DNA from: Azorhizobium caulinodans ORS 571
GTDB lineage: Bacteria > Pseudomonadota > Alphaproteobacteria > Rhizobiales > Xanthobacteraceae
Length of the DNA stretch: 64,000 nt
Direction of reading: 5' to 3'
Assembly: GCF_000010525.1 (NCBI RefSeq)
Contig: NC_009937.1
Location: 3,415,501-3,479,500 of the forward strand
Position numbers and translations under genes: made by a program. The stretch's first letter is position 1. Each line of letters begins with the position of its first letter. The notes under the pieces are model-generated. The model made no database searches and was not told where the DNA came from. It was given only the letters and a program-made list of their open reading frames with translations. Positions 35,802 to 44,030 of the stretch are shown here, one piece after another.

Positions 35802-38162
35802 ATGATGGATTATTTCCGCCGCTTCACCTTCCTGTTCGCGACCCCCGCCTTCGACGCGGACGACCTCGAGGGCGTCCGCCTCAACCAGATCGTGGACGAG
35901 ATCGGCCGCGCCGGCTTCGAGGTGGTGATGGCGCGCGATCTCGATGACGCGCAGATCGCGGTGCAGACGGACGCCGCCATCGGCTGCATGCTCATCGACT
36001 GGGGCAAGAAGGGGCTGGAGGGCAAGACCGCCGCTCTCATCAACCTTATGCGTAAGCGCGGGCTCGACTTCCCCATCATCCTGCTGGTGCGGCGCAAGCG
36101 CTTCGAGGATCTGCCGGTCGAAGTGCTGGACTTCATCGACGGCTACGTCTTCCTCTCGGAAGAGACCCCCGCCTTCATCGCCAAGAACCTCGTTTCCCGG
36201 CTCAAGCAATACGCCGAGACGCTGAAGACACCCTTCTTCGGCGCGCTGGTGGATTATGCGGAGGAAGGCAACCAGCTGTGGACCTGCCCAGGCCACAACG
36301 GCGGCGTGTTCTACAGCCGCAGCCCCATTGGCCGGGTGTTCATGGAGCATCTCGGCGAGGCCGTGTTCCGCGACGACCTCGACAATTCCGTGCTTGATCT
36401 CGGCGACCTGCTGACCCACGAGGGCCCCGCCCTTCAGGCGCAGAAGGAAGCCGCCAAGATCTTCGGCGCGGAGAAGACCTATTTCGTGCTGAACGGCACC
36501 TCCACCTCCAACAAGGTGGCGCTCTCCGCCCTCGTGACCGACGGCGACCTCGTGCTGTTCGACCGCAACAACCACAAGGCCGCCCACCATGGCGCGCTGC
36601 TCATCGGCGGCGGCATCCCGGTCTATGTGCCCACCGTGCGCAACGCCTGGGGCCTCATCGGCCCGATGCGCTGGGACAAGCTGGACGAGACGGCGCTGCG
36701 CGAGGCCATTCGCACCAATCCGCTGGTGAGCGATCCCGATGCCTGGCAGCGCCCCCGCCCCTTCCGGGTCGCAGTGGTGGAGCAGTGCACCTATGACGGC
36801 ACCATCCACAATGCCGAGATGATCCTGAAGCGGATCGGCCACCTGTGCGACTACATCCTGTTCGATGAGGCCTGGGCGGGCTTCATGAAGTTCCACCCGC
36901 TCTATGCGGGCCGCTACGCCATGGGCCTTTCCGACCTCGGTCCGGACTCGCCCGGCATCATCGCCACCCAGTCCACCCACAAGCAACTGGCGAGCTTCTC
37001 GCAGGCCTCGCAGATCCACATGAAGGACCGGCACATCACCGGCCAGAAGCGGCGCGTGGAGCATCGCCGCTTCAACGAGAGCTTCATGCAGCACGCCTCC
37101 ACCTCGCCTTTCTATCCGCTGTTCGCCTCCCTCGACGTGGGCGCCCAGATGATGAAGGGGCGTTCGGGTGAGGTGCTGTGGGACGATACGATCCGGCTCG
37201 GCATCGAGCTGCGCAAGAAGATCCGCGCCAGCCGCCGCGAGTTCGAGGAGAAGGAGAGCCGGCCGGAACGGCGCTGGTTCTTCGAGCCCTTCGTGCCCGA
37301 GCGCGTGGCCATTCCCGATGCTGCCCGCCCCGGTGCGTTCCATGACGTGCCGTGGGAAAGCGTGGGCACCGACCAGCTCGCCACCGATCCCGCCTTCTGG
37401 CAACTGGCGCCCGAGGCAAAGTGGCATGGTTTCGGCGATCTGGCGCCGGGCTTTGCCATGACGGATCCCAACAAGCTCACCCTGCTGACCCCTGGCTTCG
37501 ACCGGACTACGGGCGACTATACGGAGCACGGCATTCCGGCCCCGGTGGTGGCGCAATATCTGCGCGAGAACCGCATCGTGCCGGAGAAGAACGACCTCAA
37601 CTCGCTGCTCTTCCTCCTCACCCCCGGCGTCGAGGCCAGCAAGGCGGGTACGCTCATCTCCGGCCTCGTCGCCTTCAAGCGCCTGCATGACGACAACGCG
37701 CTGCTGGAGGACGCGATTCCGGAATTCTTCCGCCGCCGGCCGCAGCGCTATGCCGGCGTGCGCCTGCGCGACCTGTGCGGGGAGATGCACCGCTTCTTCC
37801 GCGAGGCGAATGTGAGCCGCCTGCAGGCCCAGCAGTTCTGCCCCGAGCATCTGCCGGAAATGGCCATGTCGCCCCACGACGCCGCCCGCTGCCTCGTGCG
37901 CAACGATGTGGACTATCTGCCCATCGACGCCATCTCGGGCCGCATCGCCACAACGCCCTTCGTGGTCTATCCGCCGGGCATCGCCACCATCGTGCCGGGC
38001 GAGCGCCTGACGGAACGCGCGCAGCCCATGATCGATTATCTCAGGATGTTCGAGGCGAGCTTCAACACCTTCCCCGGCTTCGAGGTTGAAATTCAGGGCG
38101 TTTACCGCGAGATCGATGCCACGGGGCGGGTGCGGCTCTATACCTATGTGGTCAGCGAATAG
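35802..38162 (+). CDS. Orn/Lys/Arg decarboxylase (PLP, fold III)
   Basis: The protein has 786 residues, typical of the inducible/biosynthetic decarboxylases AdiA, LdcC and SpeC. It has an N-terminal wing domain (about 1-130), a large PLP domain (DLLTHEGPALQAQKEAAKIFGAEKTYFVLNGTS; PLP lysine in TQSTHKQLASFSQ) and a C-terminal domain ending VYREIDATGRVRLYTYVVSE. It makes a polyamine precursor (agmatine, cadaverine or putrescine); which amino acid is used I cannot tell. The two adjacent ATGs at 35802 and 35805 are equally plausible starts. Confidence 0.9.
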   Translation: MMDYFRRFTFLFATPAFDADDLEGVRLNQIVDEIGRAGFEVVMARDLDDAQIAVQTDAAIGCMLIDWGKKGLEGKTAALINLMRKRGLDFPIILLVRRKRFEDLPVEVLDFIDGYVFLSEETPAFIAKNLVSRLKQYAETLKTPFFGALVDYAEEGNQLWTCPGHNGGVFYSRSPIGRVFMEHLGEAVFRDDLDNSVLDLGDLLTHEGPALQAQKEAAKIFGAEKTYFVLNGTSTSNKVALSALVTDGDLVLFDRNNHKAAHHGALLIGGGIPVYVPTVRNAWGLIGPMRWDKLDETALREAIRTNPLVSDPDAWQRPRPFRVAVVEQCTYDGTIHNAEMILKRIGHLCDYILFDEAWAGFMKFHPLYAGRYAMGLSDLGPDSPGIIATQSTHKQLASFSQASQIHMKDRHITGQKRRVEHRRFNESFMQHASTSPFYPLFASLDVGAQMMKGRSGEVLWDDTIRLGIELRKKIRASRREFEEKESRPERRWFFEPFVPERVAIPDAARPGAFHDVPWESVGTDQLATDPAFWQLAPEAKWHGFGDLAPGFAMTDPNKLTLLTPGFDRTTGDYTEHGIPAPVVAQYLRENRIVPEKNDLNSLLFLLTPGVEASKAGTLISGLVAFKRLHDDNALLEDAIPEFFRRRPQRYAGVRLRDLCGEMHRFFREANVSRLQAQQFCPEHLPEMAMSPHDAARCLVRNDVDYLPIDAISGRIATTPFVVYPPGIATIVPGERLTERAQPMIDYLRMFEASFNTFPGFEVEIQGVYREIDATGRVRLYTYVVSE

Positions 38163-38179
38163 GATTGCGTCAGGACGCC

Positions 38180-38725
38180 ATGGAGACAGACACCGCCATC
38201 GTCATCCGCCCCACCCGTGACGAGGATGTGGATGCGATGCTTGCCATTTACCGTCACCACATCCGCCGCGGCGTCGAGGAGGGTGTGGATGACGGCTCGC
38301 CCGAGCCGGACGATCTGAAGGACCGCCGCAAGAACCTGAAGAACCGGCGGCTGCCCCACATCGCCGCCCTCTTCAATGGCGAGGTGGTGGGCTATGCCTA
38401 TGTGGTGCCGTTTCGGAAGCGTCCGGCCTATCGCTACGCGGTGAAGCACTCCATCTATGTGCATCACGACCACACGGGACGTGGCATCGGTCGCGATCTG
38501 ATGCAGGGGCTGGTGGATGCCTGCGCCGCCGCAGGCTTCCGCCAGATGATCGGCTATATCGATGCGGACAACAGCGCCTCGCTCACGCTGCACGAGCGTT
38601 TCGGCTTCACCCGCGTCGGGATTCTGCCGGGCGTCGCCTATCGCTTCGGCCGCTGGGCGGACACGGTGATGGTGCAGCGGGCCATCGGCCTTGGGGCCAC
38701 CACGCCGCCGCCGCCAAGCCGCTGA
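38180..38725 (+). CDS. GNAT family N-acetyltransferase
   Basis: This 181-residue protein of the phosphinothricin/methionine-sulfoximine acetyltransferase type has IRPTRDEDVDAMLAIYRHHI, the acetyl-CoA loop HTGRGIGRDLMQGLVDA (R-G-x-G-I-G) and the C-terminal NSASLTLHERFGFTRVGILPGV. The ATG at 38180 has AGGA upstream; a TTG five codons earlier is less likely. It follows the decarboxylase by 17 bases, so it might acetylate a polyamine; this is inference from context. Confidence 0.85.
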   Translation: METDTAIVIRPTRDEDVDAMLAIYRHHIRRGVEEGVDDGSPEPDDLKDRRKNLKNRRLPHIAALFNGEVVGYAYVVPFRKRPAYRYAVKHSIYVHHDHTGRGIGRDLMQGLVDACAAAGFRQMIGYIDADNSASLTLHERFGFTRVGILPGVAYRFGRWADTVMVQRAIGLGATTPPPPSR

Positions 38726-38779
38726 TTTCACACACGCCGCGCCTTTCCCAAACCGCCCGAGGACGGTGGCTGGCATCCT

Positions 38780-38808
38780 TGACCCCTGGTGGGAATTATA
38801 CAATATTC
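38780..38808 (+). promoter_or_regulatory. sigma-70-like promoter with overlapping dyad
   Basis: TTGACC (38780-38785), 17 bases, then AATATT (38803-38808) is a fair promoter toward the gene at 38952. A GGAAT-N8-ATTCC dyad (38793-38810) covers the -10 element and may be an operator. Confidence 0.45.
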
Positions 38809-38951
38809 CAGCCAACGGCAGCGCTGGCACCTCCGGACCCGCTCCGGGGGTGATCGCGCCGGGCCTTCAGGCCACAAGCGCCGCTGCCGCCGTGAAAAGG
38901 TCAAACCGATCCGCCACTACAGGCGGCGCATTCCTTGAGGGAGGCTGAACC

Positions 38952-39305
38952 ATGGCCGGCTCCGTTCCTGCGGACCACCACGCGAAATCTGAAGTGCTGG
39001 CGCTCATCGACAAGGTGTCCGACCTGATCGGCAACGACGCCTATGCCGACGCGGCGCGCGAGATTGCCGCCTTTGTGAACGGCCGTCCGGGCCTGCGCTA
39101 TTTCGTGGAAGAGGCCCTGCCCTCCCGCGTGTCCGACCACGTGCTGAAGAAGACCGGCGCCCACGTGGCGTTTACCACCTACACGCTGCGCAACCCCAAT
39201 TGGGCGACCGAACTCGCGCAGGCCTGCACCGATCCGGAGGCCTTCGAGCGCCTCGTGAAGGGCCTTGAGGCTGCCATCTCCACGGGCAAGAAGGCCGCGG
39301 CCTGA
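38952..39305 (+). CDS. conserved hypothetical protein, 117 residues
   Basis: I do not recognise a family. The protein is soluble, mainly helical and acidic, with VLALIDKVSDLIGNDAYADAAREIAAFVNGR and a Lys/Ala tail STGKKAAA. There is no signal peptide or membrane span. A strong ribosome site (GAGGGAGG) precedes the ATG, a promoter-like element lies about 150 bases upstream and an intrinsic terminator follows, so it is a real single-gene unit. It is next to, but convergent with, the molybdenum storage genes. Confidence 0.75.
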   Translation: MAGSVPADHHAKSEVLALIDKVSDLIGNDAYADAAREIAAFVNGRPGLRYFVEEALPSRVSDHVLKKTGAHVAFTTYTLRNPNWATELAQACTDPEAFERLVKGLEAAISTGKKAAA

Positions 39306-39341
39306 GCCGCAGGACCCATCCGGCCTTTATCCGATCCTGAG

Positions 39342-39380
39342 ACGCCCCGGCCTCCGACGAAGCCGGGGCGTTCTGCTTTT
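39342..39380 (+). terminator. intrinsic terminator
   Basis: ACGCCCCGGC (39342-39351) pairs perfectly with 39362-39371 around a 10-nt loop and is followed by TCTGCTTTT. It ends the 117-residue-protein gene and may also serve the convergent mosA. Confidence 0.8.
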
Positions 39381-39382
39381 CA

Positions 39383-40216
39383 TCAGCCCGCGTGCGCGCC
39401 GGTGTGGATCACCGTGCCCACATGCTCGCCCCGCAGCGCGGCGGTGAGACGGCCGGGAACAAGACCATTGATGACCTGCACGCGCTCGATGTGGCGGGCC
39501 GTGCCCATGACCTCCGTCAGCGTGTGGTCGAACGGCAGCGGTCCGCCCGCCGCCGCCAGCGCCGAGGCGGACGTCTCGCGCACCAGCTCAGCCTTCGCGC
39601 CGTCCGGCCCCTTGGGATCGGCCGTATAGACGCCGTCCACGTCCTCCACGATGGTCAGCCCGGCCGCGCCCACCGCGTCCGCCACGAGGAACGCGCCGGT
39701 ATCGGCCCGATGGGGCGGGATGCGGGAGGTGGGGAATTCGTGGTGGTGATAGGGCGGGAAGGCACTGCCCACCACCGCGCGCGTGGCCTGAAGGTGGATG
39801 GCGAGCTGGCTGGCGATGGTCGGGTGCTCCACGTAGGAGACGCCCTCCGCCGAGAGCAGCAGCGCAAGCATGTGGCCGTTCTGCCCCGCCTCGCTCGCGG
39901 CGAGCGAGGCCAGCGAGCCCACCGGCAGGCCGAGATCGAGACCCACGCTGTAGAGATGCCGCGCCCGGATGCCGGCGCCGGTGAGGATGAGCATCCGGTG
40001 CTCCGGCAGGAGGCTGCGCAGTTCGTCGACGAGCGGCAGGATCGCCTCGGCGCCGCGATCCATGATGGAGCGCCCGCCGATCTTCACGACCTGGAGCCAG
40101 GGCAGCAGGCGGATGGGGCGCTTGTCGGCCACGGGCTTCACCAGATCCCCGTCCAGCAGGGTCTGGCGGGCGAGCGGCGAGGCGACGTGCTTGATGGTGT
40201 TGGTGGTGTCGGACAT
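39383..40216 (-). CDS. mosA: molybdenum storage protein subunit alpha
   Basis: This 277-residue protein of the amino acid kinase (UMP-kinase-like) fold begins [20 protein letters not shown], closely matching, from memory, Azotobacter vinelandii MosA (276 residues). The nucleotide-binding start [13 protein letters not shown] is present. The histidine triplet in [10 protein letters not shown] (His157-159) corresponds to the residues around alpha-His156 that hold polymolybdate clusters in the Azotobacter structure. With MosB it forms a hexameric cage that packs molybdate or tungstate using ATP. It follows mosB by 9 bases. Confidence 0.93.
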   Translation of the reverse strand: MSDTTNTIKHVASPLARQTLLDGDLVKPVADKRPIRLLPWLQVVKIGGRSIMDRGAEAILPLVDELRSLLPEHRMLILTGAGIRARHLYSVGLDLGLPVGSLASLAASEAGQNGHMLALLLSAEGVSYVEHPTIASQLAIHLQATRAVVGSAFPPYHHHEFPTSRIPPHRADTGAFLVADAVGAAGLTIVEDVDGVYTADPKGPDGAKAELVRETSASALAAAGGPLPFDHTLTEVMGTARHIERVQVINGLVPGRLTAALRGEHVGTVIHTGAHAG

Positions 40217-40225
40217 GCCCGCCCC

Positions 40226-41038
40226 TCAGTTCGCCGTGATGATGGTGCCCACATGCTCGCCGGCGAGCGCGCGGGTGAGGTTGCCGGGCACGAGGCCGTT
40301 CACGATCTGCACCTGCCGCACATGGCGTGCGGCCTTGAGCAGGTCGAGCACGGGGAATTCGAGGATCGAATCCTGAAGCCCCTTCTCCTTCATCTCGTCC
40401 ACCGAGATCTTCGGGATGAAGGTGGCGTCCTTCGCCGTCTTCGGATTGGCGGTGTAGAGGCCGTTCTCGTCCTTCACATAGATCATGGCCTTGCAGCCGA
40501 ACTGCTCGGCCAGCAGGAAGCAGCCCGCGTCCGTGCGATAGGGCGGGATCACGCCTTGTGCCGCCGGGCGCATCCAGAGGCCGTAGGGCGGCATGCCGCT
40601 GAAGACCACCGCATTCACTTCCGCCAGATAGAGCGGCACGGCGGAGAGCCCGGCGCCATCCACGGCCGAGATGCCGTGCTTGGCGAGCAACTGGCCGAGC
40701 ATGGCCGCATTCTGGTCCGCCACCGAGGCGCCGAGCTGGGAGAGCACGCCAGCCGGCAGATTGAGGCCGGCGGCGATGGAATAGAGGTGGCGCGCGCGGG
40801 TGCCGGCGCCGGTGCCGATGAGCATCTTGTGCGCCTTGCGGGCGGACACGATCTCATCCACCAGCGGATAGACGGCCGCGCGCCCGCGATCGATGACGCT
40901 CTGGCCGCCGATCTTGATGACGCTGGCCTCGGGGAGGATGCGGAAATCCGGCGCGGTCTCCGCCGCCGCCTGAAGCTGCGGATCGGTCAGCGACCGTTCC
41001 ATGAGAAGCGCTTCGAGCTCCGCTGTGGTGTCGGCCAT
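40226..41038 (-). CDS. mosB: molybdenum storage protein subunit beta
   Basis: This 270-residue protein, the same length as Azotobacter MosB, begins MADTTAELEALLMERSLTDP. Conserved segments include VIKIGGQSVIDRGRAAVYPLV, LIGTGAGTRARHLYSIAAGL, NAVVFSGMPPYGLWMRPAA and VIPPYRTDAGCFLLAEQFG. It shares its fold with MosA and is the first gene of the pair, with AAGGGG upstream of the ATG. Its presence suggests a molybdenum-demanding metabolism such as nitrogen fixation, although no nif gene is in this window. Confidence 0.93.
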   Translation of the reverse strand: MADTTAELEALLMERSLTDPQLQAAAETAPDFRILPEASVIKIGGQSVIDRGRAAVYPLVDEIVSARKAHKMLIGTGAGTRARHLYSIAAGLNLPAGVLSQLGASVADQNAAMLGQLLAKHGISAVDGAGLSAVPLYLAEVNAVVFSGMPPYGLWMRPAAQGVIPPYRTDAGCFLLAEQFGCKAMIYVKDENGLYTANPKTAKDATFIPKISVDEMKEKGLQDSILEFPVLDLLKAARHVRQVQIVNGLVPGNLTRALAGEHVGTIITAN

Positions 41039-41080
41039 GATGTCCCCTTCTGTTGATGGACGACCTTATGGCTTGAACGC

Positions 41081-41096
41081 GGCCTTAAAAAAGGCC
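41081..41096 (-). promoter_or_regulatory. palindrome upstream of mosB
   Basis: GGCCTT-AAAA-AAGGCC lies about 43 bases before the mosB start in the gap to the divergent MBL-fold gene. It does not resemble a ModE site. It could be an operator or a small hairpin; the role is unknown. Confidence 0.3.
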
Positions 41097-41290
41097 CCAG
41101 AGGTTGTGCCCGGAAACACCGTGGCGTCGCAGGCGCTGGCAAGCCGCAGGACAGCGCGCCCTGCGCAACGCGCCGCGCGGATCGGCCGCGCACTGCCCCA
41201 GCGGCAACGGAGCGACGGCATCAGGCCCGCTCCGCAGGTCGCCCGCGTGTGATTGGCCCCGGCCCTCGTGGAGGGCTATGAGAGGCATCC

Positions 41291-42307
41291 ATGCCCCGCA
41301 ATCCCTATCACTCCGGCCCGCAGACGTCGCATTTCGACGGCCTGCGCTTCTTCAATCCGGATCATCCGCCCACCGACCGCGCCCTGCGCGAGATCCTGCG
41401 CTGGAAGATGAAGGGCCGCGCCACGCCGTGGACGCCCGCCCCCAACCGCCCGCAGGCGATCCCCGAGGCGCGGGTGCCGGACCTCAGCGTGACCATCGTC
41501 GGCCACGCCACGGCGCTGATCCAGATCGAGGGGCTGAATATCCTGACCGACCCCGTCTGGTCGGAACGTGCGAGCCCCTTCTCCTTCGCCGGACCGAGGC
41601 GCGCCTGCCCGCCCGGCATCGCCTTCGCGCACCTGCCGCCCATCGACATCGTGCTGCTCAGCCACAACCATTACGACCACATGGATCTGGCCACGCTGCG
41701 CGCCCTCCAGACCCGCGACCGGCCGCTGATCGTGACGCCGCTCGGCAACGACGCCATCGTGCGGCGGGCGGTGCCGGACGCGCGCTTCCAGACCGGCGAC
41801 TGGTGGGACGTCGTCGTGCTTGCCGGCGGGATCGAGATCACCTTCCTGCCGGCGCAGCACTGGTCCGCCCGCACGGGACGCGACCGGCGCATGGCGCTGT
41901 GGAGCGGCTTCATGGTCCGCACCGGCAGCCGCCTCGTCTATTTCGCCGGCGACACCGCTTACGGCAACGGCCGCATCTTCCGCGAGATGCGCACGCGCAT
42001 GGGCCGGCCGGACATGGCGCTGATCCCCATCGGCGCCTACGAGCCGCGCTGGTTCATGAAGGCGCAGCATGCGGATGCCCGCGAGGCCGTGCAGATCATG
42101 GAGGATCTGGAGGCCGAGCAGGCGGTGGGCATCCATTGGGGCGTCTTCCGCCTGACCGACGAGGGGCGCGAGGAGCCTCCCGCGATGCTGGCGGCGAGCC
42201 TGGAGGCACGTGGCATCGCCGCAGCCCGCTTTCCGGCCGGCGAACCGGGCGCGAGCTATGGCATGGGCGGGGTTCGCCCGAACCTCGTCCTCTCCTGCAC
42301 CGAATAA
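41291..42307 (+). CDS. MBL-fold metallohydrolase, RomA/NAPE-PLD-like
   Basis: This 338-residue protein has the zinc-binding motif SHNHYDHMD (His-x-His-x-Asp-His) and the early strand VTIVGHATALIQIEGLNILTDP. Later ligands are in FLPAQHWSARTGRD, FAGDTAYG and GIHWGVFRL. The FNPDH and PAQHWSAR features are those of the RomA/UlaG/NAPE-PLD-like group. The start MPRNPYHSGPQTSHFDG is typical of that group. The substrate is not known; it is not obviously linked to the divergent mosBA genes. Confidence 0.88.
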   Translation: MPRNPYHSGPQTSHFDGLRFFNPDHPPTDRALREILRWKMKGRATPWTPAPNRPQAIPEARVPDLSVTIVGHATALIQIEGLNILTDPVWSERASPFSFAGPRRACPPGIAFAHLPPIDIVLLSHNHYDHMDLATLRALQTRDRPLIVTPLGNDAIVRRAVPDARFQTGDWWDVVVLAGGIEITFLPAQHWSARTGRDRRMALWSGFMVRTGSRLVYFAGDTAYGNGRIFREMRTRMGRPDMALIPIGAYEPRWFMKAQHADAREAVQIMEDLEAEQAVGIHWGVFRLTDEGREEPPAMLAASLEARGIAAARFPAGEPGASYGMGGVRPNLVLSCTE

Positions 42308-42451
42308 CACCTCAGAGCGCTGATTTGGCACCGTCCTGCGGCGGATGCGCCCATGGTTGTGCACGCCCCGCAGGACGCTGGGGCAGAGCTGTTTTGAAGC
42401 CGGTGCAGCCATGCGCCGGACGCCTAGACGCGGACCGCAAAAACGCTAAGT

Positions 42452-42560
42452 TCTCGCCCCCGAGGATCGCCCCTCCGGGGCGAGAGACTGAAAGCCCGGC
42501 AAGACCCCATGGATGCGGGCCTTGGCGCCGGGTCTCCGATCGCTGAAGGACGCCGAGACC
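42452..42560 (+). promoter_or_regulatory. serA leader with alternative hairpins
   Basis: TCTCGCCCC (42452-42460) pairs with 42477-42485. Further on, GGGTCTC around 42530-42536 can pair either with AGACCC at 42502-42507 (supported by CCCGGC 42495-42500 with GCCGGG 42527-42532) or with GAGACC at 42555-42560, directly before the GTG start, enclosing the AAGGA ribosome site. The two pairings exclude each other, as in attenuators or riboswitches. Alphaproteobacteria are known to have a leader RNA motif before serC-serA operons, but I cannot match its consensus here. Confidence 0.4.
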
Positions 42561-43829
42561 GTGCAAGACAGCCATTCCGATTCGCCGCAACTGTCGCTGG
42601 CCAAGGACAAGATCCGGGTGCTGCTTCTGGAAGGCGTCAATGACAGCGCCGTCCAGATCATGACGGACGCCGGCTATACCAACGTCACCCGCCTGACCAA
42701 GGCGCTCGACGGCGAGGCGCTCAAGGAAGCCGTGAAGGGCGTCCACATCCTCGGCATCCGCTCGCGCACCCATATCACCGCCGAGGTCCTGGAAGCCGCC
42801 GACCGCCTGATCGCCGTGGGCTGCTTCAGCGTTGGCACCAATCAGGTGGACCTCGACGCCTGCCGCGTGCACGGCATTCCCGTTTTCAACGCGCCCTTCT
42901 CCAACACCCGCAGCGTGGCGGAACTCGTCATCGGCGAGATCGTGATGCTGCTGCGCCGCATCCCGGCCCGCTCGGTGGCCGCCCATGACGGCCGCTGGGA
43001 CAAGTCGGCCCATGACAGCCACGAGGTGCGCGGCAAGACCCTCGGCATCGTCGGCTACGGCAACATCGGTTCGCAGCTCTCGAACCTCGCCGAAGCCATG
43101 GGCATGAAGGTGATCTTCTACGACGTCACCGACAAGCTGCGCCACGGCAACACTGAATCCGTCGGCTCGCTGCAGGACCTCCTCGGCCAGAGCGACGTGG
43201 TGAGCCTGCACGTGCCCGAGACGCCGTCCACCCACGGCCTCATCGGCGCCGCCGAGATCGCCGCCATGAAGGCCGGCGCCTATCTCATCAACAACAGCCG
43301 CGGCACCGTGGTGGACCTCGACGCGCTCGCCGCCGCCCTCAAGAGCGGCCATCTGCGCGGCGCGGCCGTGGACGTGTTCCCGAAGGAGCCCGGCTCCAAT
43401 GGCGAGCGCTTCGTGACCCCGCTCCAGGGCCTCGACAACGTGATCCTCACCCCGCACATCGGCGGCTCGACCGAAGAGGCGCAGGAGCGCATCGGCTCTG
43501 AAGTGGCGCGCAAGCTTGTCGATTACAGCGACAGCGGCTCCACCATGGGCGCGGTGAACTTCCCGCAGGTGCAGCTGCCGGCCCGTCCGCAGGGCACGCG
43601 CTTCATCCAGGTCCAGCGCAACCTGCCCGGCATGCTCGGCCGCCTCAACGAGGTACTGGCCCGCCACTCGGTCAACATCGCCGGCCAGTATTACGAGACC
43701 TATGCCGACGTCGGCTATGTGGTGCTCGATGCCGATGCCTCGCAGGCGGACAGCCAGCGCGTGCTGGAGGACATCCGCGCCATCGACGGCACCATCCGCG
43801 CCCGCCTGCTCTACGAATACAAGATCTGA
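42561..43829 (+). CDS. serA: D-3-phosphoglycerate dehydrogenase
   Basis: The 422-residue protein catalyses the first step of serine synthesis. It is of the E. coli length class: catalytic and NAD domains (GIVGYGNIGSQLSNLAEAMGM), catalytic HIGGSTEEAQ and a C-terminal ACT domain (PGMLGRLNEVLARHSVNIAGQY) for serine feedback. GTG at 42561 follows AAGGA and gives LSLAKDKIRVLLLEGV near the N-terminus as in E. coli; the ATG at 42513 is an alternative. No serC or serB is adjacent. A leader with alternative hairpins suggests control at the RNA level. Confidence 0.93.
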   Translation: MQDSHSDSPQLSLAKDKIRVLLLEGVNDSAVQIMTDAGYTNVTRLTKALDGEALKEAVKGVHILGIRSRTHITAEVLEAADRLIAVGCFSVGTNQVDLDACRVHGIPVFNAPFSNTRSVAELVIGEIVMLLRRIPARSVAAHDGRWDKSAHDSHEVRGKTLGIVGYGNIGSQLSNLAEAMGMKVIFYDVTDKLRHGNTESVGSLQDLLGQSDVVSLHVPETPSTHGLIGAAEIAAMKAGAYLINNSRGTVVDLDALAAALKSGHLRGAAVDVFPKEPGSNGERFVTPLQGLDNVILTPHIGGSTEEAQERIGSEVARKLVDYSDSGSTMGAVNFPQVQLPARPQGTRFIQVQRNLPGMLGRLNEVLARHSVNIAGQYYETYADVGYVVLDADASQADSQRVLEDIRAIDGTIRARLLYEYKI

Positions 43830-43857
43830 GCCGCGCCCTCATCTTTACAGCCGTTCC

Positions 43858-43891
43858 AGAAGGCCGCCGCGCATCCACGCGGCGGCCTTCT
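43858..43891 (+). terminator. strong hairpin after serA
   Basis: AGAAGGCCGCCGCG (43858-43871) pairs perfectly over 14 bases with 43878-43891 around a 6-nt loop. It lies 28 bases after the serA stop. There is only a weak T-tract, so termination is inferred from strength and position. Confidence 0.65.
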
Positions 43892-44030
43892 CCCGTATGA
43901 GAGCGTGGCAAAAGGCGGCGGCGGGGCGAGGGGCGTCTCCCCCTCCTCCTTCGTTGATCTGGTCCGCCGCTTGCGCCATGGTGCCGCCGGGAGAGCCGCC
44001 CCGCGCGGCGGATGCATCGCAGGTGGATAG

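Noticed and set aside
35340-37877. 845-codon open frame on the minus strand
   Set aside because: It is antisense to the Orn/Lys/Arg decarboxylase, has the composition of a GC-rich shadow frame and shows no protein family motif.
38771-38790. Sigma-54 promoter-like CTGGCATCCTTGACC
   Set aside because: The spacing between the GG and TTG elements does not fit -24/-12, and no activator gene or enhancer is adjacent; the TTGACC fits a sigma-70 reading better.
42333-42377. 10-bp inverted repeat with 25-nt loop after the MBL-fold gene as a terminator
   Set aside because: The loop is long and no T-run follows at the stem base, so I do not call it; it may be chance in GC-rich DNA.
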